A DNA stretch of 64,000 bases from NCBI GenBank assembly GCA_029237695.1, contig CM055267.1, positions 5,292,036 to 5,356,035 on the forward strand. The letters are read 5' to 3'. The notes under the pieces were generated by a model. It was given only the letters and a program-made list of their open reading frames with translations, was not told the DNA's origin and did not search any database. The first letter of the stretch is position 1. Each line of letters starts with the position of its first letter. The position numbers were made by a program, and so were the translations under genes. The DNA comes from Conchocele bisecta (lineage: Eukaryota > Mollusca > Bivalvia > Lucinida > Thyasiridae). Below are positions 1-11,974 of the stretch, piece after piece.

Positions 1-660
1 TACCTTTAGGCGTAATAGTTCCAAATATCGATGTAAATGCATCACTGACACAGACTATGTCATGCGCGTATTTGCCCGATTAGACGACGGCGGCACGGGG
101 AACCCCATTCATTAATAGGTCAAGCCCGCGAGGAGTGTGTCGACCGATAATTACTATTTAGATGTCCATTGGCGGTACTGTACATGTAGATATACAAGGG
201 AGGTAACACCACATTGCTATATATGACCGACACAGTTACTCCCCACAGAATCAGGAGAACGTGGATTGTGTCTATTTCATTAACGTTCTAATTATATAAA
301 TATTGGTCCACAGGGATACTACGCAATGACATGCAGTCTATTCAAACTATACATGTTTATCGAATCACTTTCATTACATCTTGTATCATGTACATGCAGA
401 AAAAATCATGCCAATAGTTTTTTTAAAAATAGAACATGCGTCCTATTATCCCACTCAGACCCCGGAAGATGGGTTTCATATCAGCTCTGTTGTTTTGTTA
501 TATTGTTTTCATGTATAGTACGCGACACCTCTGCGAACCTACGTCACCCAATAAATATTCACGTCATCCCATCCGTCCCTCTCTGCCCGTCCGTTACGCA
601 CAGCGCTGGTGCACGGAAGCCTCATATTATGTTATAACTCATGATCTGGTCCCATAGCAA
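1..660. other. Unassigned AT-rich flank left of the LINE
   Basis: I see no recognisable gene, RNA or terminal repeat here. The short open frames (for example 326-637 and 436-657, plus) have no domain-like composition and overlap each other. Part of this stretch could be the 5' untranslated region of the LINE that becomes recognisable near 690, but I cannot place that boundary. Confidence 0.5.
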
Positions 661-677
661 CTAGGTCTGGTGTTTCC

Positions 678-3600
678 GTGTGCGAGCAGCGGGAGGCAGT
701 CGATTCCTGGTGCAGCACCAACATAGAGTGTATACATATATGTCATGCGTCGTACTCGGCCAATATACAAGGACTCCTGTTATTACAATCTGGCGATATT
801 CATCCCAATCCTGGTCCAAGCTCCAATATGGACTCCTCATATTTATCAACAGACTCATATACGGACCTACTTAACAGTGGTATCAGTGTTATGCACTTGA
901 ACATACAAAGTATTAAACCAAAATTAGACATTTTGCAAATCAAAGCACAACCATATGACGTAATTATATTCACAGAAACATGGCTCTCACAAACGACGAC
1001 TGACGACGAACTACTTATCTCTAATTTTAACCCCCCTATCCGTTGCGACAGACCAGATAGACATGGTGGTGGAGTAGCGATTTATATAAAAGAAGGCTGA
1101 CACGCTTCACGGCGTTTAGACTTAGAAATAAATGGTATTGAATCTCTCTGGATTGAACTACACATAAATCGGAAAAAAAATATTAATAGGTGGCATATAC
1201 AGACCACCAGACTCAAACAATAGCCACTGGATTTTACTAGAAGAAAGTATTGACCGCGCTTTCAATCAAGTATGTGACAACATTATTGTTACTGGGGACT
1301 TCAACATAAATATACAGTCTTCACATAATAATAAAATGAGCAGGCTCATCACTTCTTATGACGCACAACAATTAATTTCTACGCCCACTCATTTTACTGA
1401 AAACTCCTGTTCTCTAATCGACCTAATATTTGTCAAACAAGCGAGACACATCATCACAAGTTTTGTTGCAGACCCTTTCATTCCTGATCTAGTCAGATTT
1501 CACTGCCAGTAGTTGCTATTCTAAAATCCCAAAAAACGAAAACAGCTACATACAAAAGAAAAATATGGCTCTATGAACAAGGCAATTACGATGCTTTCAG
1601 AGAAAAACTAAATGCAGTCAACTGGCAAGAACTTCTTAGCAGCGAAAATTTAGACAGCACGGCAGAATCTATTTCGAACTCCATTTCCAAAGCAGCATCG
1701 GAAACTATACCAAATAAATTAGTCACAATTAGGCCGAACGATATCCCCTGGTTCAACAACACTATCAGGAAAGCGATGAGGAAACGCAACAGAGCTCATA
1801 AAAAAGCGAAACGCATTAACTCCGATTCCGTATGGGCCACTTTTCGAAAACTGAGAAACGAAGTAACTAAACTAATCCGAAAGTGCAAGTCTGAATACGA
1901 TACTAACATTACTGAGAAAGTTAATGATCCAAATACTCCCATAAAGACATGGTTTAAACTCGCTAAGCAATTAAAATCTAACAATAAATCAACAACAATC
2001 CCAACATTGATAGACGACGGCATCGATGCCTCATCGGACGACGACAAAACAGAATTACTGAATAGGTTCTTCTCAAAACAATCGACTATCGACGACAGTG
2101 GGCATATCCTGCCTCCTACCCCACCACATTCACCTCATAGCCTATCGACCATCTCAATTTCTCCAACAGACGTCATTGACGCCATAGCTTTAGTAAATCC
2201 ATCAAAAGCTAGCGGTCCAGACCTTATTAGTCCGCGACTCTTACGCGAAGGCGCCCGGGAACTATCTACTCCCCTTTCTAACTATTTCAATAAGCTGATA
2301 AACAAATCTTTCTTCCCTTCCCCATGGAAATTAGCCAATGTTACTCCAATCTTTAAGAAGTCGGATCCATCAAGTCCACATAACTACAGACCTATATCAC
2401 TTCTCAGTTGCATAGGTAAGCTTATGGAGCGATGCATACACAAATACTTATATAACTTTATAACTACAAATAATAAACTTACATGCTACCAGTCTGGTTT
2501 TATAAGAGGAGATTCGACTGTAAATCAGTTGGCATTTCTATATAATGACATATGCAAAGCACTGGACGAAGGAAAGGAAGTCCGTGCTGTCTTTTGCGAC
2601 ATTTCCAAGGCCTTCGATAGAGTATGGCACCGAGGCCTCCTATATAAACTTTCGTCCATTGGCATCACTGGCCCTGATTGATTGGTTTTCTTCATATCTT
2701 TCCCAAAGACGCCAACGTGTAGTCTATGGCAACTCGTCATCCCGTTGGACATCTATAAATGCTGGCGTTCCACAAGGCTCGATTCTAGGCCCTCTCCTAT
2801 TCTTAATATATATTAATGACATTGTAAGTGACATCCACTCTAATATTCGACTATTTGCTGACGACACTAGTCTTTACATAATCGTTGACGACCCGCTAGC
2901 CTCATCTGCAACATTAAACTACGATATAGAATCTATTCACCAGTGGTCTATAAAATGGTTAGTAAAATTCAACCCTTCAAAGACTGAGACCATGATCTTC
3001 TCTAGGAAGCTGAATAAACAACAACATCCTAACCTCTTGATGAATGGTCAAACTATTAATACATTTAAAGAGCATAAACATTTGGGTCTTACTCTATCAG
3101 ATGACGGTAAGTGGAACTCACACATATCCTCGTACATAAATAATTAATTCGTCCTCTGCTAGAATACGCAGATGTAGTATGGAGTAACTGTACGATCGAG
3201 TTAAAAAAACAGCTTGAATCTGTACAAGTCGAGGCTGCGCGCATCGTGAGTGGAGCCACAAAGCTATGCAACATTGACAAGCTATATCACGATCTTAAGT
3301 GGGAAACTCTTGACAACAGACGTAATAAACACAAAGTAGTTCTCCTATACAAATGGAAAAACCATTTAACTCCCCAATATCTTAGTGAGCTAATCCCACA
3401 GCAAACTCAAGTTCGCTATAATCTCAGAAACGCGTGTGACATACCATTAATACCATGCCGTACCCTACTATATAGGAATTCATTTCTTCCGTCATCGATC
3501 CGAGAATGGAATTCTTTGTCTGAAGCGACTAGAAATGCCCCAACAATAACGTCCTTTAAAGCACGCTTGAATAAAAACATATTAAAATCTTCGCCTTTAT

Positions 3601-3893
3601 ATAATATCGGGTCGAGACAGGGTCAAATACTCCATACACGCCTTCGCCTATCATGTAGTTCATTAAATTATGACCTTCATCGAAGGTCGATAGTTGACAC
3701 ACCCAACTGCACATGTGGTGCCATAGAAACAACCAGTCACTTCCTGCTACAGTGCAACAATTACCGGCACATACGACAACAATACCTAGAAAACCTCCCT
3801 TGTCCTCCAGTTGTCGATAACTACTTATTTGGTAACGAACGACTAAGCTTTGAAGAGAACAAACACATATTCACTCGGGTACATACTTGCTAG
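678..3893 (+). pseudogene. Degenerate CR1/L2-like non-LTR retrotransposon ORF2 (endonuclease + reverse transcriptase)
   Basis: An ORF2-type polyprotein can be followed through several frames. From 678 there is a hydrophobic leader and a 2A-like motif, then an AP-endonuclease-like domain (MHLNIQSI, FTETWL, RPDRHGGGVAIYIKE, GGIYRPPDSN, VTGDFNIN, SLIDLIFV). Reverse transcriptase follows (NYRPISLLS near 2,385; AVFCDISKAFDRVWH near 2,590; GVPQGSILGPLL near 2,770; FADDTS near 2,860). The C-terminal part contains LLEYADVVWSN and a Cys/His cluster (CTCGAIETTSHFLLQC). The copy is dead. It has an in-frame TGA at 1,098, frameshifts near an A-run at about 1,175, near 1,500 and near 2,668, and a small deletion near 3,145. 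Motif order and the single-ORF shape fit CR1/L2/Rex-type elements; the clade is inferred. The family copies RNA into DNA at a nicked target. Confidence 0.88.
792..818 (+). other. 2A-like ribosome-skipping motif relic (GDIHPNPGP)
   Basis: In the LINE frame the codons read GDIHPNPGP directly after a leucine-rich stretch (LLLLQS) and before the endonuclease domain. Known 2A peptides have the core D(V/I)ExNPGP, and N-terminal 2A-like signals are known in some animal non-LTR retrotransposons. Here the usual Glu is His, so activity is doubtful. The NPGP core and the position just before the endonuclease fit the known arrangement. Confidence 0.6.
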
Positions 3894-5192
3894 CCACAAG
3901 ACGATTCTCTTGACGTAAATATTTCGCATGTATGCGTGCATATGTATATATACGCGTGTACAAGTGTATGCATGCATGTGTATGTATGCATGTACATGTA
4001 ACCTATTAGATAAAACATTGACCACACTTAATGCATAATTGTCCTCGCTAGCCTCATTTTATACATGTTCCTCATTTATATTGCTCATAATACATTTATT
4101 TTTATTTTTACCCTAATCATCTGACTGCCTACCACAATGCACATCAAATTGGACTATTACCTTCTTCATCTAAATTGCTTGGCCCTAAATGAAGCCCCAT
4201 TACCTTGCATTCTTGCCTCTACGCAGTGTTCTGTGTGTTTTGTGCGGTGTAGTCCGGGGACGGGGGTGACGTAGTTACATTCTTTTAGAGAAAAGACAGT
4301 TCGCATGTGTCTCAGAACATTCAGTATTTTTTTGTTTTCATATTTTAATTTCAATGTAAAACATTTAATGGAGATCAAGGTACATTCTCACCCGCCTGTA
4401 TACGGATAGCAGGAGCCGGGCCCGAGTAACCATTCAGCGTTTAGTTAACTTTTCAACGAAGTTTTCATATTACCATGCTAAACATGAATGTATACGTTGG
4501 ACAGTCACACTACCTCAGCATTCGCTCTGGCGGTGTTGAGCTTGCCTATGTCTTCAATTTCTATTATAAATACCAATGTTGCGCACCATGATAAAGCGGT
4601 CTGCGTTTTAGCTAAGTCCCTTCTGATCGGTACTGTCCAGCGTAAGTGAGGCGTTCAAACACCACATACGTTTCCATCATGGTGCGACGCATTCATTTTG
4701 ATATACACATTTTTTTTTTGGTTTGTTCATACAATGTTACCTTATTTCACCAACTTGTTCCTTAGCCATATTGTAAAACTGACTTTCTGCAGGAGAAGAA
4801 TTCACATAAGTGTAAAAGCTTGTTTTCTAATCCTGTTCTCAATTGTATGTATGTATATATCACTTGCCACAACTTGAAATAAATATTGTTTAAACTAACA
4901 GAGATTTTAACCATTCAGTTAAGGATTTAACAGTCCGTTAAGCTAACTGATGTTTTGAACAACCGGGCCCTGGCATTTGTCTTGGGCAGATTGGCCAATT
5001 AACCTAAATGTTACTGTACTAATCATGCTAATGTCACATACCTGTATCTTGCATAATTTGGTTATTATTTTCACGGATGTGTACCCACAAATTGAAAGAT
5101 ACAGCTGTTTCTATAATGTGCTCAGTTTAAACTTGTATATCCCATATATCAAATATTATTTTATTTTTATCACACATTAAAAGTAAAAGTGA
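3894..5192. other. Possible LINE 3' UTR and unassigned sequence
   Basis: A run rich in ATGTATGCATG-type dinucleotides follows the LINE stop (3,920-4,010), then AT-rich sequence without a coding signal. The LINE 3' end is not obvious. Open frames of 60-70 codons (for example 4,166-4,378 minus) have no recognisable motif. Confidence 0.4.
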
Positions 5193-5418
5193 GCAAGAAA
5201 ATGTGACCTATCGGCATACGAATGCCCCAGGTGGCAGATTAGAGAAACTGTGGCAAAGTTAATTAACCAAAAGTGATAAGTATTCATAAGCACAGTTGTC
5301 AAGGTCAAAAGGTCAAGATCATATTAAGGGCAGCATGCATGTGTGGCCTTTCGCCACAAGTTTGTTGTATTGAAATATTAATGTAATCCATCAAGGGATA
5401 TAGAAGTTATGACGAAAT

Positions 5419-7365
5419 TATTATACCCACTTTTTTGTAAAAAAAAACGGGTTGTATTTTTTGTAAAAAAAAACGGGTATATTGTTTTCGTCACGGGTGT
5501 CCGTCCGTCCGTACGTCCGTACGTCCGTCCGTACGTCCGTCACGTTTCTTGTAACTCGAAAAACTTTTTCACCTTCATACCTACGCGCCTGATATTTGGT
5601 ATGTAGCTTCGTTATCATGTGCAGATGCGCAAAGTGAATTTGGATTTTTGATCCGACCCTCCATCATGGATTATCTCCCCCTTTCGGACTCAGAATTTCC
5701 CATTTTTTCCTCGTAACTCGAAAAACTTTTTCACCTTCATACCTACGCGCCTGATATTTGGTATGTAGCTTCGTTATCATGTTCAGATGCGCAAAGTGAA
5801 TTTGGATTTTGATCCGACCCTCCATCATGGATTATCTCCCCCTTTCGGACTCAGAATTTCCCATTTTTTCCTCGTAACTCGAAAAACTTTTTCACCTTCA
5901 TACCTATGCGCCTGATATTTGGTATGTAGCTTCGTTATCATGTTCAGAGATGCGCAAAGTGAATTTGGATTTTTGATCCGACCCTCCATCATGGATTATC
6001 TCCCCCTTTCGGACTCAGAATTTTCCCATTTTTTCCTTCGTAACTCGAAAAAACTTTTTCACCTTCATACCTACGCGCCTGATATTTGGTATGTAGCTTC
6101 GTTATCATGTGCAGATGCGCAAAGTGAATTTGGATTTTTGATCCGACCACCCTCCATCATGGATTATCTCCCCCTTTCGGACTCAGAATTCCCATTTTTC
6201 CTCGTAACTCGAAAAACTTTTTCACCTTCATACCTACGCGCCTGATATTTGGTATGTAGCTTCGTTATCATGTTCAGATGCGCAAAGTGAATTTGGATTT
6301 TTGATCCGACCCTCCATCATGGATTATCTCCCCCTTTCGGACTCAGAATTTCCCATTTTTTCCTCGTAACTCGAAAAAACTAATTCACCTTCATACCTAC
6401 GCGCCTGATATTTGGTATGTAGCTTCGTTATCATGTGCAGATGCGCAAAGTGAATTTGGATTTTTGATCCGACCTCCATCATGGATTATCTCCCCCTTTC
6501 GGACTCACAACCCTTTCCCATTTTTTCCTTGTAACTTGAAAAACTTTTTCACCTTCATACCTACGCGCCTCATATTTGCTATGTAGCTTCGTTATCATGT
6601 GCAGATGCGCAAAGTGAATTCGGATTTTTCATCCGACCCTCCATCATGGATTATCTCCCCCTTTCGGACTCACAATTTCCCATTTTTTCCTTGTAACTCG
6701 AAAAACTTTTTCACCTTCATACCTACGCTCCTGATATTTGGTATGTAGCTTCGTTATCATGTGCAGATGCGCAAAGTGAATTCGGATTTTGGATCCGACC
6801 CTCCATCATGGATTATCTCCCCCTTTCGGACTCACAATTTCCCATTTTTTTCCTTGTAACTCGAAAAACTTTTTCACCTTCATACCTACGCGCCTGATAT
6901 TTGGTATGTAGCTTCGTTATCATGTGCAGATGCGCAAAGTGAATTCGGATTTTTGATCCGACCCTCCATCATGGATTATCTCCCCCTTTCGGACTCAGAA
7001 TTTCCCTATTTTTCATTGTAAGTCGAAAAACTTTCTCACCTTAATACCTACATTTCTGATATTTGATATGTAGCTTCGTTATGATGTGCAAAGTGAATTC
7101 CGATTTTTGATCGGACCTTCCATCATGGATTATCTCCCCCTTTCGGACTTAGAATTTCACTATTTTTCCTCGTAGGTCGAAAAACTTTTTCACCTTAATA
7201 CCTACGCGTCTGATATTTGGTTCGTAGCTTCGTTTTGATGTGCTGATGCGTAAAGTGAATTCGGATTTTTTATCCGACCCTCCATCATGGATTACCTCCC
7301 CCTTTCGGACTTAGCATTTGGGGAAAGTGGGTATATTGCGATGGCGCGCCATCGACTTTTTCTAG
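5419..7365 (-). mobile_element. Nested minisatellite-cored element, reverse orientation, with 163-bp array
   Basis: Read on the minus strand, it starts ACTAGAAAAAGTC followed by the perfect palindrome GATGGCGCGCCATC and TATACCCACTTT. It ends with a GGAC/GTAC-type microsatellite (5,500-5,540) and AAAGTGGGTATAATAA. The start and end are inverted complements of each other (TATACCCACTTT / AAAGTGGGTATA). It interrupts the larger element at a point just after ATAGAAGTTATGAC. Confidence 0.6.
5550..7320. repeat. Tandem array, about 163-bp unit, about 11 copies
   Basis: Each unit contains GTAACTCGAAAAACTTTTTC, GATATTTGGTATGTAGCTTC, ATGCGCAAAGTGAATT and CCTCCATCATGGATTATCTC. Neighbouring units are nearly identical in the middle and diverge at the right (7,020-7,320), as expected when arrays homogenise inside and decay at an edge. 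Open frames through it are chance products of periodicity. Confidence 0.95.
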
Positions 7366-7529
7366 TTAATGTGTGAAAAAGTTCAAAGTTGTGAAAAGGT
7401 CAAATTCACATTAAGGGCAGCATAGAAACTGAATTGAAATATTTAAGTAATCCTTCAAGGGATATAGAAGTTATGACATAATTAAGAGACGCTGGCAAAC
7501 TTTTTAATGTGCCGGCCAATCACCTAATT

Positions 7530-10095
7530 TAATGCCTCCAGCCTACTGGACACCCTGGGGACCACAAAGTCCAACAACTATATGCCTCCGCACTATGAGA
7601 AACCATGGGACCACCGTCCAAAACACATATGCCTCCAGCCCTACGGAGACACAGGGACCCACCGTCCAAACACTATATGCTCCAGCTTATCCTGTGACAC
7701 TATGGACACACCGTCCAAACACTATATGCTCAGCACCTACTGAGACTTCGGCCGCTATCTCCGCTTCGAGACACATACCATGGACAAACAATCCTGTGCA
7801 CTGGCTCACCGTCCAAACACTATATGCCTCCAGCTCTACTGAGACACATGGACACACCGTCCAAACACTATATGCCTCCAGCACTACTGAGACACATGGA
7901 CACACCGTCCAAACACTATATGCCTCCAGCACTACTGAGACACATGGACACACCGTCCAAACACTATATGCCTCCAGCTCTACTGAGACACATGGACACA
8001 CCGTCCAAACACTATATGCCTCCAGCACTATGTGGAGACATGGACACACAGTCCAAACCTATATGCTCACCCTACTGAGAACATGACACACCGTCCAAAC
8101 ACTATATGTCCTCACCTGAGACTGGACACGTCCACATATATGCCTCCAGCATATGAGGACACATGGACACACCGTCCAAACACTATATGCCTCCAGCTCT
8201 ACTGAGGACACATGGACACACCGTCCAAACCCACTATTGCCTCCAGCTAATACTGAGAACAGGTCACACCGGTCCAAACACTATATGCCTCAGCTATGAG
8301 AAACATGGACACACCGTCACTATATGCCTCCAGCTCTACTGAGACACAGGACACACCGTCCAAACCACTATATGCCTCAGCACTACTGAGGACACTCATG
8401 GGACACAGTCCAAAATATATGCCTCCAAACACTATAGCCTCCTAGCACTACTGAGACACATGGACACACCGTCCAAACACTATATGCCTCCAGCACTACT
8501 GAGACACATGGACACACCGTCCAAACACTATATGCCTCCAGCACTACTGAGACACATGGACACACCGTCCAAAAAAACACTATATGCCTCCAGCACTACT
8601 GAGGACACATGGACACCACGTCCACCGGACAGACATATATGCCTCCAGCTTCTACTGAGACACATGGACACACCGTCCAAACACTATATGCCTCCAGCTC
8701 TACTGAGACACATGGACACACCGTCCAAACACTATATGCCTCCAGCACTACTGAGACACATGGACACACCGTCCAAACACTATATGCCTCCAGCACTACT
8801 GAGACACATGGACACACCGTCCAAACACTATATGCCTCCAGCATCTATGGAGAAACAATGACACATACGGTCCAAACACTATGCCTCCAGCATACTGAGA
8901 CATGGACACAGTCCAAAACACTATATGCTCCAGCTTCTGAGACACATGGACACACCGTCCAAACATATATGCTCAGCACTCTGAGGACACATGGACACAC
9001 CGTCCATTTACCTATATGCTCAGCACTACTGACTTTGACACATGGACACACCGTCCAAAACACTATATGCCTCCAGCTTACTGAGACACATGGACACCGT
9101 CCAAACACTATAGCCTCCGCATACTGAGACATGGACACACCGTCAAACACTATGCCTCCAGACTACGAGACATGGACACACCGTCCACTATGCTCAGCTA
9201 CGAGACACATGGACACACGTCCAAACACTATATGCCTCCAGCACTACTGAGACACATGGACACACCGTCCAAACACTATATGCCTCCAGCACTACTGAGA
9301 CACATGGACACACCGTCCAAACACTATATGCCTCCAGCTCTACTGAGACACATGGACACACCGTCCAAACACTATATGCCTCCAGCACTACTGAGACACA
9401 TGGACACACCGTCCAAACACTATATGCTCCAGCACTAAGACACTCATGGACACACGTCCCAAACAATATGCCTCCGCACTCTGAGACATGGACACCGTCC
9501 ACATATATGCCTCCAGCTACTGACACTGGACACACCGTCCAAACACTATATGCCTCCAGCACTACTGAGACACATGGACACACCGTCCAAACACTATATG
9601 CCTCCAGCACTACTGAGACACATGGACACACCGTCAAACTACTATTTATGCCTCCTAGCACGTACTGAGACACATGGACACACCGTCCAAACCCACTATA
9701 TGCCTCCTGCACTACTGAGAACACTGGAAACACCGTAGAACACTATTATGCCTCAGCACTACCTCCTGAGAACATGGACACACCGTCCAAACCATATAGC
9801 CTACCAAGCATACTGAGGGACACATGGACACACCGTCCAAACACTATATGCCTCCAGCACTACTGAGACACATGGACACACCGTCCAAACACTATATGCC
9901 TCCAGCACTACTGAGACACATGGACACACCGTCCAAACACTATATGCCTCCAGCACTACTGAGACACATGGACACACGTCCTCACTACTATGCCTCCAGC
10001 ACTACTGAGACACATGGACACTCCGTCCAAACACGTCACACTATATCCAGCTCTATGCTCAGCCAAACACTATATGCCTCCAGCACTACTGAGAC
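7530..10095. repeat. 48-bp minisatellite, over 50 units, derived from the element's own 3' terminal segment
   Basis: The consensus unit contains ACACATGGACACACCGTCC, AAACACTATATGCCTCCAGC and ACTACTGAG. The unit is 48 bp, so it creates 16-residue periodic open frames in both directions; none is a credible protein. Blocks of perfect copies (7,800-8,030; 8,640-8,840; 9,215-9,420; 9,825-9,970) alternate with blocks full of one-base indels (8,040-8,460; 8,850-9,210; 9,430-9,820). The same segment occurs once, as the normal 3' end, at 39,885-39,938. Confidence 0.95.
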
Positions 10096-10306
10096 CGGGG
10101 GCATAAACAAGGTATGGTAAAGTCTTCTTATCGAATCGGCAATATTAGCGGAACTCGGCAAAAAGACACAATCCATAAAAAGATCAGTCTTAATAAGTAT
10201 AGAATTATAAATAATAATACAAGATAATAATAAGAAATTCATCATTTAATACATGTTTGATCTGTTTACATGTGCATTGTACAAGAAAATAGTTTTTTTT
10301 ATTGTA

Positions 10307-11675
10307 CAGTCGAACCTGTCTTAAGAGACCACTCAGCGGATAATAAATGTTTGGTCTCTTAAGACAGGTGGTCTGAAATTTATTTCAGTGTATACCATAT
10401 ATATGTACCTGTATGTACATAATATAAACTAATATGGCAATAAGCATGCATATACATATACATGTAGACATGTGTACAATAAAATTCCATATTAAATTTG
10501 AACCCCTTCATTTTTCTGTATTGACCGTCTCTCGATATGTCCACTGAAGATAACGGTCTTCGTCACCTGTCACCCATAATGTTAATTGTTGTTGGCAAGT
10601 AAATTTCAGCCCAAGGCTAAAAACGTAGGTAACACTAAAGTGTAAACAATAACAAATGAAGCGACATCAACTGGTTCCCGTTTAATATTTCCTTTGAATA
10701 CGTTATGTTCTTTTAGGATAGCACATCAACCAAAACGCAGGGAACCAGTCCATTTGTGACACAAATCACATGTGCGTACTAGTAATGTGATACTGGAAAT
10801 GTATTAATGGAACAAGGTATTGCACGGATCACAAATTTCAGCATACGGTCAATTCAAAACAGTCCATAGTAAGCTCTATTATTTATTTCAGATAAAGCTC
10901 GGGAGTTCAAATATGGTTTGAGTTTAACAAAATACGCACCGACAGGCGATTGATATTCATTTGTCATCCACGCATAATTGAGTTGTAGTGTAATTGAAAG
11001 TGCTTGGCAAAGTGAGAAGTTCTTGCCTACGGGTATTAGCCATTCATTACCTGTACAAATCCCAGGTTAACACCTTGAAATCGTGGTGTTCCGAATGTGC
11101 AAACCACGTGAGTCCGTAAGCTGTGACGTATGGTGAACAGGTTGATTAACGGGCGAGTTGAGTGGTTGTCCAAACTACATAAATTGGAGACGAAAACATT
11201 CAATCTGTCAATTAAAGTTAAAACTTTTCTCGCTTTTGGAGTTTTCTTTGTACATATACCCAACACACCAGCCATCTTTGTATGAAATGCGCGGATTAAA
11301 GCAGATTACAATTTAACATACAAAACAAGTACGTACATATTGCGAGAAACTCGTAACACGTGACATGCATCTATAGACAATTTTGATACGAGGCCGTCCA
11401 GACTGGGGCCGTTTTGACTCGGTTCTGTTGTCGATGCCGTGAAAAATATACGGCGGACATTTCAAGATGACAAACAACAACAACAATACAGAAACGGTCG
11501 GTGGGTTAAGGATTTTTATGTTTTGGGACCAAATTTTCGTGGTCGCTGGTCACGTTATAGAGATGGTCGCTTAGTTAAGTTATATTAACGCTAAAAAAAA
11601 ACTACGGGAGGAGCTGAGACCGGTCGCTTAGCACAAGTCGCTTACTTCGGGTGGTCGCATGGGCAGGTTCGACAG
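10307..11675. mobile_element. Tigger/pogo-like DNA transposon relic
   Basis: TA-flanked ends: left CAGTCGAACCTGTCTTAAG after TA at 10,305, right GGGCAGGTTCGACAGTA at about 11,660-11,677. CAGT-beginning inverted repeats with a TA target are typical of the Tc1/mariner superfamily, Tigger/pogo branch. A transposase relic lies inside on the minus strand (next entry). Most of the interior is otherwise non-coding. Confidence 0.7.
11190..11275 (-). pseudogene. N-terminal relic of a Tigger/CENP-B-like transposase
   Basis: A minus-strand frame starts MAGVLG and continues KTPKARKVLTLIDRLNVF. This resembles the start of Tigger/jerky/CENP-B-type transposases, in which a basic stretch followed by KVLTLxEKLxVI begins the DNA-binding helix-turn-helix. 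The similarity stops after about 28 residues. The downstream frame to 11,036 shows no DDE-domain motifs. It supports the family call for the surrounding element. Confidence 0.5.
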
Positions 11676-11681
11676 TATATA

Positions 11682-11973
11682 ACAAGAGTGCCGAAGGTCA
11701 CAATATACGCCAGTCGAGGCAAGGCCAGTTAACAAGGGGAGATAACTCACTGACAATTAATAGGGTTCTTGCCGTGATAAACATGTATATTGAATTTGGT
11801 CACGATCTGTCAAAATCAATAGACATCTTCATTTTGCCGTGATAAACATGTATACCGAATTTTGTTAAAATCCGTCAAGTAGTACTCTAGTTATTGCGTG
11901 GACAAGCTGTGCCCGCCCACCCGTACAAGATGAATACATAATACGTCCCGTTTTTCAAACGGGCGTATAAAAA
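11682..11973 (+). mobile_element. Short minisatellite-type element (ACAAGAGTGCCGAAGG family)
   Basis: Starts ACAAGAGTGCCGAAGGTCAC and ends with the hairpin CCCGTTTTTCAAACGGG, then CGTATAAAAAC. Subterminal TATACGCC near the start and GGGCGTATA at the end are inverted. It is a short sibling of the copy at 23,657-24,560, with about one and a half internal units. It abuts the Tigger-like element on its left. Confidence 0.65.
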
Positions 11974-11974
11974 C

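Larger units (their letters stand above)
5193..10107 (+). mobile_element. Minisatellite-cored element (composite) with 48-bp array and 3' hairpin end
   Basis: The left end resembles the start at 39,559 (CAAGAAAATGTG...GCCCCAGGTGGCAG), and the right end finishes ACTGAGACCGGGGGCATAAAC like the copy ending at 39,938 (CGAGACTGGGGCATAAAAAC). The subterminal AATGCCCC near 5,222 pairs with GGGGGCAT at the right end. Inside are a nested reverse-orientation element (5,419-7,365), a duplicated body segment (TTAAGGGCAGCAT...GGATATAGAAGTTATGAC, near 5,325 and near 7,410) and the 48-bp array. No transposase is present, so the element is non-autonomous. The plan resembles pearl/HINE elements known from bivalves; that assignment is inference. 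Confidence 0.6.

Noticed and set aside
7532..10120. Many long frames with 16-residue repeats (HMDTPSKHYMPPALLR and SVWTVCPCVSVVLEAY types)
   Set aside because: They arise on both strands from a 48-bp unit and are broken wherever the array is noisy; no start, end or domain logic.
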